From NCBI GenBank assembly GCA_937923375.1, contig CALAJG010000025.1:1-28881 (forward strand): a stretch of DNA of 28,881 nucleotides. Reading direction: 5' to 3'. The notes under the pieces were generated by a model, which had not been told where the DNA came from, made no database searches, and was given only the letters and a program-made list of their open reading frames with translations. The stretch comes from an uncultured Leucothrix sp. Its GTDB lineage: Bacteria; Pseudomonadota; Gammaproteobacteria; Thiotrichales; Thiotrichaceae. The position numbers and the translations under genes were made by a program. Shown one piece after another: positions 8,091-17,200 of this stretch (within the stretch, counting starts at the first letter, position 1; every line of letters starts with the position of its first letter).

Positions 8091-8954
8091 TTAATCAAGC
8101 AAGCTCTTTAGATAGCGACCATATTGGCTCTTCTTAACAACTCCGGCAATGGATAACAATTCCTCATCATTTATCCAGCCAGCGCGCCATGCAATTTCAC
8201 CAGGAGAGGCGATTTTCAACCCCTGTCGGCGCTCTACTGTTTCAATAAATTGCCCAGCTTCAAGCAAAGACTCATGAGTACCAGTATCCAACCACGCAGT
8301 ACCGCGCCCGAGGTTTGTCACTGTTAATGCACCTTGCTCCAAATACGCTCGGTTCACATCTGTAATTTCTAGCTCGCCCCGCTCAGAGGGCTTAATTTCG
8401 CTAGCAATATCAACGATTTGATTATCGTAAAAGTATAAACCCGTGATGGCAAAATTTGATTTAGGCTTAGATGGCTTCTCTTCTATGCTTATAGCTTTGC
8501 CATGACGGTCAAATTCCACAACACCATATCGCTCGGGGTCGTTAACGTGATAAGCGAAAACATTTGCGCCGCTCTTAAGACTAGCAGCTGATTCTAAGTG
8601 TTTGCCTAAATCGTGCCCCCAAAAAATGTTATCGCCCAAAATTAAAGAGCACTCATCTTTACCAATAAATTCTTTACCTAAAACAAATGCTTGGGCAAGA
8701 CCATCTGGGCTAGGCTGCTCTACATAGCTAAAGCTGACTCCCCACTTACTACCGTCACCTAATAATTGTCGGAAAAGAGATACATCTTGGGGAGTCGTGA
8801 TAATTAATATTTCTCTTATCCCTGCAAGCATCAGAGTACTTAGAGGATAAAAAATCATGGGCTTGTCATAAACAGGCAACAACTGTTTTGAAACTACTTG
8901 CGTAAGAGGGTATAGCCTTGTACCAGACCCCCCCGCCAGAATTATCCCTTTCAT
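8091..8954 (-). CDS. rfbA: Glucose-1-phosphate thymidylyltransferase
   Basis: A 287-aa enzyme making dTDP-glucose from glucose-1-phosphate and dTTP, the first step to dTDP-rhamnose and other dTDP-deoxysugars. The nucleotide-binding signature GGSGTRLYPLT is at 8-18, followed by SKQLLPVYDKPMI (22-34). ILGDNIFWG holds the metal-binding Asp, and the sugar-binding segment EEKPSKPKSNFAITGLY is intact. Length matches the RmlA/RffH family. ATG start with AGGAG about ten bases upstream. It lies in the minus-strand run; rfbC lies divergently about 1.5 kb away, while rfbB and rfbD are absent from the window. RmlA and RffH cannot be told apart reliably from sequence alone. Confidence 0.95.
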   Translation of the reverse strand: MKGIILAGGSGTRLYPLTQVVSKQLLPVYDKPMIFYPLSTLMLAGIREILIITTPQDVSLFRQLLGDGSKWGVSFSYVEQPSPDGLAQAFVLGKEFIGKDECSLILGDNIFWGHDLGKHLESAASLKSGANVFAYHVNDPERYGVVEFDRHGKAISIEEKPSKPKSNFAITGLYFYDNQIVDIASEIKPSERGELEITDVNRAYLEQGALTVTNLGRGTAWLDTGTHESLLEAGQFIETVERRQGLKIASPGEIAWRAGWINDEELLSIAGVVKKSQYGRYLKSLLD

Positions 8955-9104
8955 TAATTTATTAACTCCTGATTAGCTTGTATTGTGTATTTTTTTGATG
9001 GAATAGCTACCATCGAACTTCGCAATTATGTTTGCAAATCCCGAGAATCTCAATCTAAATTAGTATTTATCTCGATCACACTTCCCGTAAACGCCACTTA
9101 CAAT

Positions 9105-10271
9105 TTAAACAGGTTTAGAATTTATTAGTGAACATTTATGTACGCATAAATCCAGAAGAAAGCATAGCTGCTCCCTTTGCTCAGAGTGAGTGTATTCTTT
9201 CATAAGTTTTTTTTGCGCCTTACTAACCAAAGTATACCTTTTAGTTTTGCAACAAATCAGACTCTCCAGAGATTCAAACCATTTATCTTGATTTGCCCAG
9301 ACGCCACAGTTTCCACGAAAACACTCATCATAGACATTACTTTTAGAAGCGACAACTGCAATGCCAGCCGAAGTATACTCAACCCATTTATTATTATTCT
9401 TAACATTATTAAATGCAGTATTTACTAGCGGGCAGATACCAATATCCCATTGCAGCCCAACCAAGCGACTCATGAAATCACTATAATTCGACTCGCATGG
9501 AATGCACCGAACCCGATCACCAAACTGGTCAAGCTCTGGGGGCTTGGATATTTTACCAAACAATTCAAACGATAAATGCCTGTGCTTTTGAAGCAACAAA
9601 ACAAGCGCGGGCAAAACAAGCTTTAAATCATGCTCATGATCATACCCCATATAACCGATTTTAGCCGGAAGCCTCAGTTCTGGCTCTTTGAGCACTTTAC
9701 CAGCGGAGAACACCCTTAGTATTTCTATCTGCCTAGAAACGCCATTCTCATGAAGCTTGTCTCTTAATCTGGAGTTTGAACAATAAACTAAATCAACCTG
9801 ATTCAGTAAGCTTTTAACTGACTCCAATCTGGCGGGGGAATTGTGGAACAAGTATTTGTCCTCACCCAGCTCTCTCGGCACATTTAGCAAATCATCATCA
9901 ATGCAATAAAGTGTAGGAACACGATTCAAAGAACAATGACTCAGCAGTTCTTGATAATACATGCCGCTATACCTACAAAAAATAACATGAGTCACGTTAT
10001 TGACCTTCAAATAAGCAGCAAACCAGCTGCCTACCCCCCCTCTCTTTTTTATTGCCGACTCTGTAATCAGATGAACATTTGCTTTCTGCTGCCCTGCCTG
10101 ATTAACCAAAGGCTCTAAAATGCTAAGCTGGAATGTGGGAATATTACCGTTAGCAATCACGCAGATTTCATATTTGAACTCATGATCGGCCAGCCGATTT
10201 TTCGCTAAGACTGAGTACTGATTATCTGGGTTAAATAACCGCAACATAATGCTTTTGACTTTACTTATCAA
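9105..10271 (-). CDS. GT-B fold glycosyltransferase (GT4/GT1-like)
   Basis: A 388-aa protein with two Rossmann-like halves and no membrane segments. The C-terminal half has the donor-binding pattern of GT4-like enzymes: DIGICPLVNTAFNN, then KWVEYTSAGIAVVAS at about 295-309, equivalent to K-x-x-E-Y-x-A-x-G-x-P-V-V-A-S. The N-terminal half (ICVIANGNIPTFQLSI) starts with a typical first strand. I place the start at TTG 10271 because a perfect AGGAG lies eight bases upstream. An upstream TTG at 10334 has no such site, and an ATG at 10247 is a weaker alternative. It heads the minus-strand run, 150 bp before rfbA, divergent from rfbC. Donor and acceptor are unknown; a step in the surface polysaccharide is inferred. 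Confidence 0.72.
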   Translation of the reverse strand: MISKVKSIMLRLFNPDNQYSVLAKNRLADHEFKYEICVIANGNIPTFQLSILEPLVNQAGQQKANVHLITESAIKKRGGVGSWFAAYLKVNNVTHVIFCRYSGMYYQELLSHCSLNRVPTLYCIDDDLLNVPRELGEDKYLFHNSPARLESVKSLLNQVDLVYCSNSRLRDKLHENGVSRQIEILRVFSAGKVLKEPELRLPAKIGYMGYDHEHDLKLVLPALVLLLQKHRHLSFELFGKISKPPELDQFGDRVRCIPCESNYSDFMSRLVGLQWDIGICPLVNTAFNNVKNNNKWVEYTSAGIAVVASKSNVYDECFRGNCGVWANQDKWFESLESLICCKTKRYTLVSKAQKKLMKEYTHSEQREQLCFLLDLCVHKCSLINSKPV

Positions 10272-10425
10272 GCAACTAACTCCTGATGTAGTTTGTTCGA
10301 TACATCTTCCATGAGCACATGCATCCTTTGGCAAAGAAAACTGAATTCTTAATCAACATAGATTGATGGCAGAGATTGTTTTAATCAGCTATCATCAACT
10401 ACCCATAGTTCAGCAGCAATTTATT
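10272..10425. promoter_or_regulatory. Divergent intergenic region between glycosyltransferase and rfbC
   Basis: These 154 bp must hold the signals for both the leftward glycosyltransferase-rfbA run and the rightward rfbC-kpsC pair if the chosen starts are correct. It contains AGGAG for the leftward gene (10284-10280 on the minus strand) and the 11-bp near-palindrome CTTTGGCAAAG (10326-10336), a possible operator. I could not find well-spaced -35/-10 pairs with confidence. Confidence 0.35.
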
Positions 10426-10974
10426 ATGAAGTTCACCAAAACACCAATCCCTGATGTCTTTATGCTTGAACCACAAATCTTCGGTGACAAACGCGGATTT
10501 TTTATGGAAACTTGGCAGCAAAAAAAATTCGATGAAGAAGTAATGCCTGTTACATTTGTTCAAGATAACCATAGCAAGTCAGCCAAGGGGATTCTTCGAG
10601 GGCTACACTATCAAATCAAACAGCCTCAAGGCAAACTAGTTCGCGTTACTTATGGTTCAGTTTTCGATGTTGCAGTCGATTTGCGTAAAAAATCCCCAAC
10701 CTTTGGCAAATGGGTGGGCTATGAACTATCCGATTCAAACCGACGCATGCTTTGGGTTCCTCCAGGCTTCGCGCATGGTTTCTATGTAACAAGCGAGACG
10801 GCGGAATTCGTCTACAAGTGCACAGACTACTACGCACCAGAGTTCGAACGAAGTTTGGCTTGGGATGATCCTACTGTTGATATAGAGTGGCCAATGAATA
10901 ACTCGCAACAACCTATTCTTTCTGAAAAAGACGCAAATGGGGATCTGTTAGAAGACGCTGATACATTTGCCTGA
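10426..10974 (+). CDS. rfbC: dTDP-4-dehydrorhamnose 3,5-epimerase
   Basis: A 182-aa RmlC cupin enzyme that epimerises C3 and C5 of dTDP-4-keto-6-deoxyglucose on the way to dTDP-L-rhamnose. Diagnostic motifs are FGDKRGFFMETW (19-30), the catalytic-His segment GILRGLHYQ (His at 61), SVFDVAVDLRKKSPTFGKW, and VPPGFAHGFYV; the EFVYKCTDYY segment supplies the catalytic Tyr. The start is ATG 10426, which gives the standard family N-terminus (MKFTKTPIPDVF) and length. A longer frame from 10363 adds 21 residues without family support. No strong Shine-Dalgarno is visible. Its stop TGA overlaps the ATG of the KpsC-fusion gene by one base, so the two are translationally coupled. Confidence 0.94.
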   Translation: MKFTKTPIPDVFMLEPQIFGDKRGFFMETWQQKKFDEEVMPVTFVQDNHSKSAKGILRGLHYQIKQPQGKLVRVTYGSVFDVAVDLRKKSPTFGKWVGYELSDSNRRMLWVPPGFAHGFYVTSETAEFVYKCTDYYAPEFERSLAWDDPTVDIEWPMNNSQQPILSEKDANGDLLEDADTFA

Positions 10975-13900
10975 TGGCAAGGAGCCTTACAGCCAGATTT
11001 CATTACTTTATTGGGTCGTTCCGACGCAAGCGAGGTCTGTATGACCCCAAAACACTGGAGCATTTACAAAAAGCTGCCTCACCCGCAGCTCCACCTAATC
11101 ATCATATCTGCTACGCTAGATTTCAAAGGGATATAGAAGGGGCTGTATCTGAGAGATCACTGAAAAAATTATATAGCTTTCTGAATCAACAGATAACGGA
11201 GACCTCTAGATCTAGGATTGAAGCAATTCTTTCTGAAGCACGTAATATTGAATGGTCACCAACTCATAAACCATCTGACACCAATAAAAAAAATGCATTT
11301 AGCTTAAAAGACTTTTACAACAACCAGAAGATTTGGCGAGATCAATTATCAGATTTCTTGAAAGGGAAGTCCATTGCTGTAGTAGGTAACAGCTCTTCAT
11401 TGGTTAATTCAGAAAACGGCAGCTCAATCGATGAGCATGAAGTTATTTGCCGCTTTAACAGATATCCAACAGGCATCTCGGGCCAACGTGACATAGGCGC
11501 AAGAACTGATATTTGGATTGCATCTGCAGAGGTACTTAATGAAAACAGGCCAATAGACCCTTCAGTTAGCTGGATTATTATAAGTGGTGGTGACGCACGA
11601 TATACGCTTTCAAACTGGACAGCTTGCATCAAACACCTATCCGCAGGGATTCGAGTTGTTACGATACCATTAGATGTTTGGCATTCGTTGGTTCTGGCGC
11701 TAAAATCTCCACCTAGCGCGGGGCTTCTTTGGTTATCGTATCTTTCAAAGACTGGGGCTTCAAAACCAATCGAAGCTTATGGTTTTGATACGGCCAAAGC
11801 TATAAACATTCAGTATCATATAGCTTCAACTAAGATGAGACGATCATCGAGACATGCCTGGGCAAAAGAAAAAAAGCTACTATCTAGGCTTGAATCGAGC
11901 GATTGTATTTCTATCAACAAACCAACTAGGTATGCTGCATTCACTCGTGGTTTAGCGACAAATAAAACACTTCGAAGGCATTTGCGAATTCCAGAAGTAA
12001 TCTATAAACCTAACAGTCTTAACGCTACCACTGTAGACGCAGTTATTGGCTGGGGGAGAAAACCAAATACTGTACCCGCAATTGCCTATGCTAAGAAACA
12101 TTGTCTTCCTTTCATATCTTTGGAAGATGGGTTTATCCATTCGATGAGCCAAGGGCGACTGGGCGCAACCTCATGGTCATTAGTTATTGACAGAGAAGGC
12201 ATCTATTACGATGCTACAAAAGCATCTGATCTAGAAAAACTGATTTCAACAACACAGCTTACAAGCCAACAACACAAAAGAGCTAAAGCCAATATATCAA
12301 AAATAACAAATAATCATATCACAAAGTACAATAATGCTTCTTTATCTCCACTCGAAAACTTCTGTCATTTCAGAAATCCAGTTTTGATTCTGGATCAGGT
12401 AGCAGGTGACATGTCGATTCCATATGCATTATCTAACAATGATACCTTTCAGTACATGTTTTCCGAGGCACTTAGAGAGAATCCAGATTCCGACGTCCTA
12501 GTCAAGCGTCATCCTGATGTGATCAATGGAAGAAGGAAGGGATGCTTGGAGCTACCCAGGATATTGCCAAAAAATGTGCACTTAATCGACACCAACATCA
12601 ACCCTCTTGTACTAATGGCAAATGTTCATAAAGTCTATGTTGTTTCATCCCAAGCTGGCTTTGAGGCGCTTTTGCTCGGCAAGGAAGTAATTTGCTTCGG
12701 CGCTCCCTTTTATGCTGGTTGGGGGCTTACTTCTGACAGGTTTAAGCAGTCGCTATCCTTGTTAAAAAGAAGGAAACATAGACCTGATATTTATTCAATT
12801 TTTTTTGCAGCATATATCCTTTATTCACACTATCTGCACCCAGTCACCAACAAACCTTGCGAAATCGAAGATGTTTTGGATCATGTTAAAAGACAGCACC
12901 AGCACTACCAGCTTAACAAGGGGAAGTTCATTTGCATTGGACTAACGCCATGGAAAAAGAAATTCATTACTTACTATCTGCAAGGCAGTGATAGCATCCG
13001 CTTTATAAAGTCCTCTGAAAAAGGCAATACCCTTGGTTATGATTCTCAGGTAAAACTGCTGATATGGTCTAACAACCACCTAAAGACGGCCAAAAACTTG
13101 GCCACAGAGTCTGGAGCCAAAATTTATCGTGTAGAAGATGGCTTTTTAAGATCAGTAAACCTAGGCTCAAATTACGCCCCTCCATCTTCTTTAGTGATTG
13201 ACTCTAAGGGCATCTATTTTGACCCGTCAACAGAATCTGACCTTGAGGCAATTCTAAACAATTGGTCATTCGACTCATCGCTTCTTGAGCGAGCTGAAAA
13301 GCTTAAGAAAAAAATAATTACCCTTGGTATTAGTAAATATAATAACCGTCAAAAAGAACATGATGAACTGTCAACACTTAAAAAAGGAAAGAAGGTTATA
13401 CTAGTACCAGGGCAGGTTGCTGATGATGAATCAATCAGAATGGGCTGTGTAGACCTAACAACCAATTTAGATCTACTCAAAGCAGTAAGGGATTCAAATA
13501 ATGATGCCTATATTGTTTACAAACCCCACCCAGACGTTGTCAGCTCCAACAGAAGTGGGAGGATTCCTACCGAACTAGCCTTGAAATATTGCGACATTGT
13601 AATTGAAGATCAAAGTATCTCAGCCTGCTTAGAAGTTGCGAATGAGGTACACACACTCACATCACTTGTGGGCTTTGAAGCACTGCTTAGGAATATTACT
13701 GTTCACTGCTATGGAATACCTTTTTATTCGGGTTGGGGATTAACTCACGACCTCTATAAGGTCGATAGAAGGAAAAGATCTTTATCAGTTGATGAGCTCA
13801 CAGCAGCAACATTGATCTTATACCCAAAATATATAGACTGGGAAACATTTAGTTATACAACTCCAGAACAGATAGTTGACAAATTATATTTCCAATCAGT

Positions 13901-13997
13901 TGAAGCCTCACATGTTCAACCCCCTTCTTTGATAATTCACAAACTTTCTTTAATGAGAAACTTATTCAGAGCCTTGATAAAACCAACTTTTGGCTAG
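10974..13997 (+). CDS. Fusion of GT29-like domain and two-module KpsC-type beta-Kdo transferase
   Basis: A 1007-aa three-module glycosyltransferase; KpsC alone is about 675 aa. Residues ~130-310 look like a GT29 sialyltransferase-type domain: motif L with AVVGNSSS (around 138) and EVICRFN, motif S with PSAGLLWLSYL...IEAYGFD (~247-272), and a VS-type HxxxxE (H294, E299). Residues ~320-645 and ~650-990 are the two KpsC modules, each with the E-D-G-F segment (384-387; 721-724), SLVID..GIYYD/YFD, HPDV (513-516; 852-855) and GFEALL...G.PFY.GWGLT. In E. coli KpsC the two modules add alternating beta-Kdo residues from CMP-Kdo to the lipid-linked capsule base. Here the GT29-like part may add a third CMP-sugar or modify the linker. 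It overlaps rfbC by one base. Confidence 0.85.
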   Translation: MARSLTARFHYFIGSFRRKRGLYDPKTLEHLQKAASPAAPPNHHICYARFQRDIEGAVSERSLKKLYSFLNQQITETSRSRIEAILSEARNIEWSPTHKPSDTNKKNAFSLKDFYNNQKIWRDQLSDFLKGKSIAVVGNSSSLVNSENGSSIDEHEVICRFNRYPTGISGQRDIGARTDIWIASAEVLNENRPIDPSVSWIIISGGDARYTLSNWTACIKHLSAGIRVVTIPLDVWHSLVLALKSPPSAGLLWLSYLSKTGASKPIEAYGFDTAKAINIQYHIASTKMRRSSRHAWAKEKKLLSRLESSDCISINKPTRYAAFTRGLATNKTLRRHLRIPEVIYKPNSLNATTVDAVIGWGRKPNTVPAIAYAKKHCLPFISLEDGFIHSMSQGRLGATSWSLVIDREGIYYDATKASDLEKLISTTQLTSQQHKRAKANISKITNNHITKYNNASLSPLENFCHFRNPVLILDQVAGDMSIPYALSNNDTFQYMFSEALRENPDSDVLVKRHPDVINGRRKGCLELPRILPKNVHLIDTNINPLVLMANVHKVYVVSSQAGFEALLLGKEVICFGAPFYAGWGLTSDRFKQSLSLLKRRKHRPDIYSIFFAAYILYSHYLHPVTNKPCEIEDVLDHVKRQHQHYQLNKGKFICIGLTPWKKKFITYYLQGSDSIRFIKSSEKGNTLGYDSQVKLLIWSNNHLKTAKNLATESGAKIYRVEDGFLRSVNLGSNYAPPSSLVIDSKGIYFDPSTESDLEAILNNWSFDSSLLERAEKLKKKIITLGISKYNNRQKEHDELSTLKKGKKVILVPGQVADDESIRMGCVDLTTNLDLLKAVRDSNNDAYIVYKPHPDVVSSNRSGRIPTELALKYCDIVIEDQSISACLEVANEVHTLTSLVGFEALLRNITVHCYGIPFYSGWGLTHDLYKVDRRKRSLSVDELTAATLILYPKYIDWETFSYTTPEQIVDKLYFQSVEASHVQPPSLIIHKLSLMRNLFRALIKPTFG

Positions 13998-14015
13998 GCC
14001 TAAGTCAATAGTTAA

Positions 14016-14045
14016 TTAACTTTGATTATTGCTCATATCTATAAT
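14016..14045 (+). promoter_or_regulatory. Candidate promoter for the PKS transcription unit
   Basis: TTAACT (14016-14021) and a perfect TATAAT (14040-14045) are 18 bp apart in the 232-bp gap between the KpsC-fusion gene and the PKS. The perfect palindrome GTTAATTAAC (14011-14020) overlaps the -35 box and could be an operator. A start near 14052 would leave a leader of about 178 nt. The call is based on pattern only. Confidence 0.35.
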
Positions 14046-14229
14046 AACCTATAAACTCAAGCTTCAGCTTTCTCAAAAACACCCCTTCGTCTGTAACTTC
14101 ATTCAACTGACTACTCATCGAGACATGGTCAGCATGAGATAACAATTTAAATCATAAATTGAGTTAAACTATGCGATAGACACCACCTAACAATAAATCG
14201 CTCTGTTGTAATGAACTGTAGGTACTATT

Positions 14230-17200
14230 TTGATTGGAAACGATAAAAAAATTGCAATTATCGGTATGTCGTGTCGACTGCCCGGAAAAATCAAAACACC
14301 CGATGATTACTGGAGTGTTTTAATCAATGGTAAAGATGTTGTAACCGAAGTTAGTCATGAGCGCTGGGGTACTGAATTTTATTCTCATCCAAATAAACAG
14401 GAACCCGGGAAGTCCTACACGTTTGCAGCGGGTGTTTTAGATGATATCGATCTATTCGACGCTTCATTTTTTGGTATATCTCCGCGAGAAGCCGAGCAAA
14501 TGGATCCACAGCAGCGACTGCTGCTTGAGCTCGCATGGGAAGCTTTTGAAGATGCCGCAATTAAAGCTGACTCGCTAAAAGGATCTGATTGTGCCGTTTA
14601 CATTGGAATTGCAAGCAACGACTACGCACATCGACGTACTGATGATCTAGCGTCGTTGGATGCCTACACAATGACTGGCAACACGGCAAGCGTCGCATCA
14701 AACCGCATCTCATATACATTTGATCTTAGGGGACCTTCGATCTCTGTTGATACTGCCTGTTCATCTTCGTTAGTGGCTATACACCAAGCTTGTAAATCCC
14801 TATGGACTGGTGAGGCTTCAACTGCACTAACTGGTGGCATAAATATGCTAGTGCACCCATTTCCGTTTGTCGGTTTTTCTAAGGCATCAATGCTATCTCC
14901 TGATGGGCGGTGCAAGGCGTTTGATGACACTGGGAATGGGTATGTTAGAGCAGAAGGAGCTGGGATGCTGCTGCTAAAGCCATTGGAACAAGCGATTGCT
15001 GATGGTGACAACATTCATGCCGTTATAGTTAATAGCGGTGTGAACTGTGATGGCAGTACATCGGGAATTACTGTTCCTGGCATGGAAACACAGGGCGCAC
15101 TACTTGATCATGTTTACAAAGACACTGGCATTACACCGGATGACATCAGCTACCTTGAGGCACACGGAACTGGTACAGCCGTAGGAGACCCATTAGAGGC
15201 AACCGCACTAGGTAACAGCTTCGGAAAAAAACGTTCATCAGATAAGCCATTACTCATCGGCTCGGCAAAAACCAATCTGGGTCATCTGGAAACAGCCTCA
15301 GGAATGGCAGGCTTACTGAAAGCAGTACTCACACTAAAGAATAAAACAATTCCGGCTTCATTGCATTTTAAAAAGCCAAATCAGAACATCGACTTCTCTG
15401 ATCTCAATCTTCGAGTCATCACTGAAATAACTCCACTTCCAACGCGGGAGAAACCTCATTACGCAGGCGTCAATTCCTTTGGTTTCGGAGGCGCTAACGC
15501 TCACGTGTTAATAGAAGAATATAAACCTCAGAACAATGATAAGCAGGGTAACTCCGAGGCAACCATACCTCCTCTATTTATTTCGGCTAAAACAGAACAA
15601 GCTCTGATTGATGTCGCTGCTAGTTATGCCAAACGAATAGAATCAGATCCTTCAGATTACTATAATATTGCATTTGCGACGCAATTTAAAAAAAATGTTC
15701 ACCAATGTGCACTATCAGTCACGGGAGCTGATGTTCCAGAAATAATAAGCAATCTAGATAGTTTGATTAAAACGGGCTCAGCAAATAACGTCACAAAAGG
15801 GACACGCCTTACAAAAAGTAAAATGGCTTTTGTTTTCACCGGAAATGGTTGCCAATGGCAAGGCATGGGGCAAGCACTTTATGCTACTAACGAAACGTTC
15901 AAAGCATCCTTTGATGAAGTCGCATCATTACTGCTAAAACTCTCAGATAACATCGACCTCAAAGAGGAACTCCTTCTAGCAGATGATGAAACCAATTTAG
16001 TAAGAACTGAGGTTGCACAGCCTCTGCTTTTTGCCTTGCAAGTTAGCATTGTCAATTTCCTAAGTTCTTATGGTATTAAACCGTCTGCTGTTGTTGGGCA
16101 TAGTGTTGGCGAAGTTGCCGCAGCGTGGTGCTCTGGTGCACTATCACTAGAGCAAGCAGTACAAGTCATTCACTTTCGCAGTCAAGCCCAAAGCCTGACA
16201 CGTGGAATGGGACGCATGGCAGCAGTAGGATTAGGAAAATGCGCCCTACTCACCCTACTGGAGGAAAATAAGGCACTCAAATCTCTTGAACTAGCGGGTG
16301 AAAATAGCCCCAAATCAACCACAATTGCCGGTGACCTAAAGGATCTAGAAAAGCTCAAAGATGTTCTGGAGAAAGAGAGCATATTTTATCATTTGCTAGA
16401 TCTTGATTATGCTTTTCACAGTATTCATATGGAGACTGTTAAACCCCATATTTTAAGGTCACTTGAACGACTAAAGCCGCGAAGAGAAACGGTTCCGTTT
16501 ATTTCCAGTGTTACTGGAAAACGTTTAAAAGGTAGCAAGCTCAACGCTGAATATTGGTGGAATAACATCCGCCAACCCGTACAATTTTCTGATGCAGTAA
16601 ATCACCTCGTAGAAGATAATACCAATGTTTTTGTGGAAGTTGGACCCCATCCCATTTTACGCAACTATGTAAATGAATGCCTGAAGCAAACAGACAATAG
16701 CGGGTTAGTACTTGAAACATTGAAACGCAAGCAGGATAGTGAAACACGCCTCAGACAAAGCGCAATGAAAATTCTTCTGAGTGGCTGTAATTTTGAACAC
16801 ATTAAGCTCTTTCCTTTTGAAGGTAGCCACACTTCGTTGCCCGCATATCCGTGGCAACGAGAGCGTCACTGGTACCCCCTCACCCCCGAAGGATACGATC
16901 TAGTTAACCGTAAGAGACTTCACCCACTATTGGGCTATCGCTTAAAAGAAAGTGAAATCATCTGGGAAAATGATATTGATATAGCTTTACTACCCTATCT
17001 GGCAGATCATGTTGTTGATGATGCCATTGTTTTCCCTGCTGCAGCTTTCATAGAGATGGCCTTGGCAGCAAATAGCCTGTGGACAGAAGAGGAAACATGT
17101 CATCTAGAAATGATCGAAATTCCGACCCCGATTCTATTTGAACCTGATCAAGCGAAAAAGGTGCGTTTCCACCTTGATCCAGATGACGGAAGCTTCAAAA

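Noticed and set aside
8979..9025. GATGG/CCATC hairpin next to a homopolymer run upstream of rfbA, as a terminator
   Set aside because: On the transcribed minus strand the hairpin is followed by A residues, not T, so it cannot be an intrinsic terminator for the upstream gene.
10272..10334. N-terminal extension of the GT-B glycosyltransferase to TTG 10334
   Set aside because: No ribosome binding site there, whereas TTG 10271 has AGGAG at ideal spacing.
10363..10425. N-terminal extension of rfbC
   Set aside because: The 21 added residues do not match the RmlC family, whose N-terminus begins at ATG 10426.
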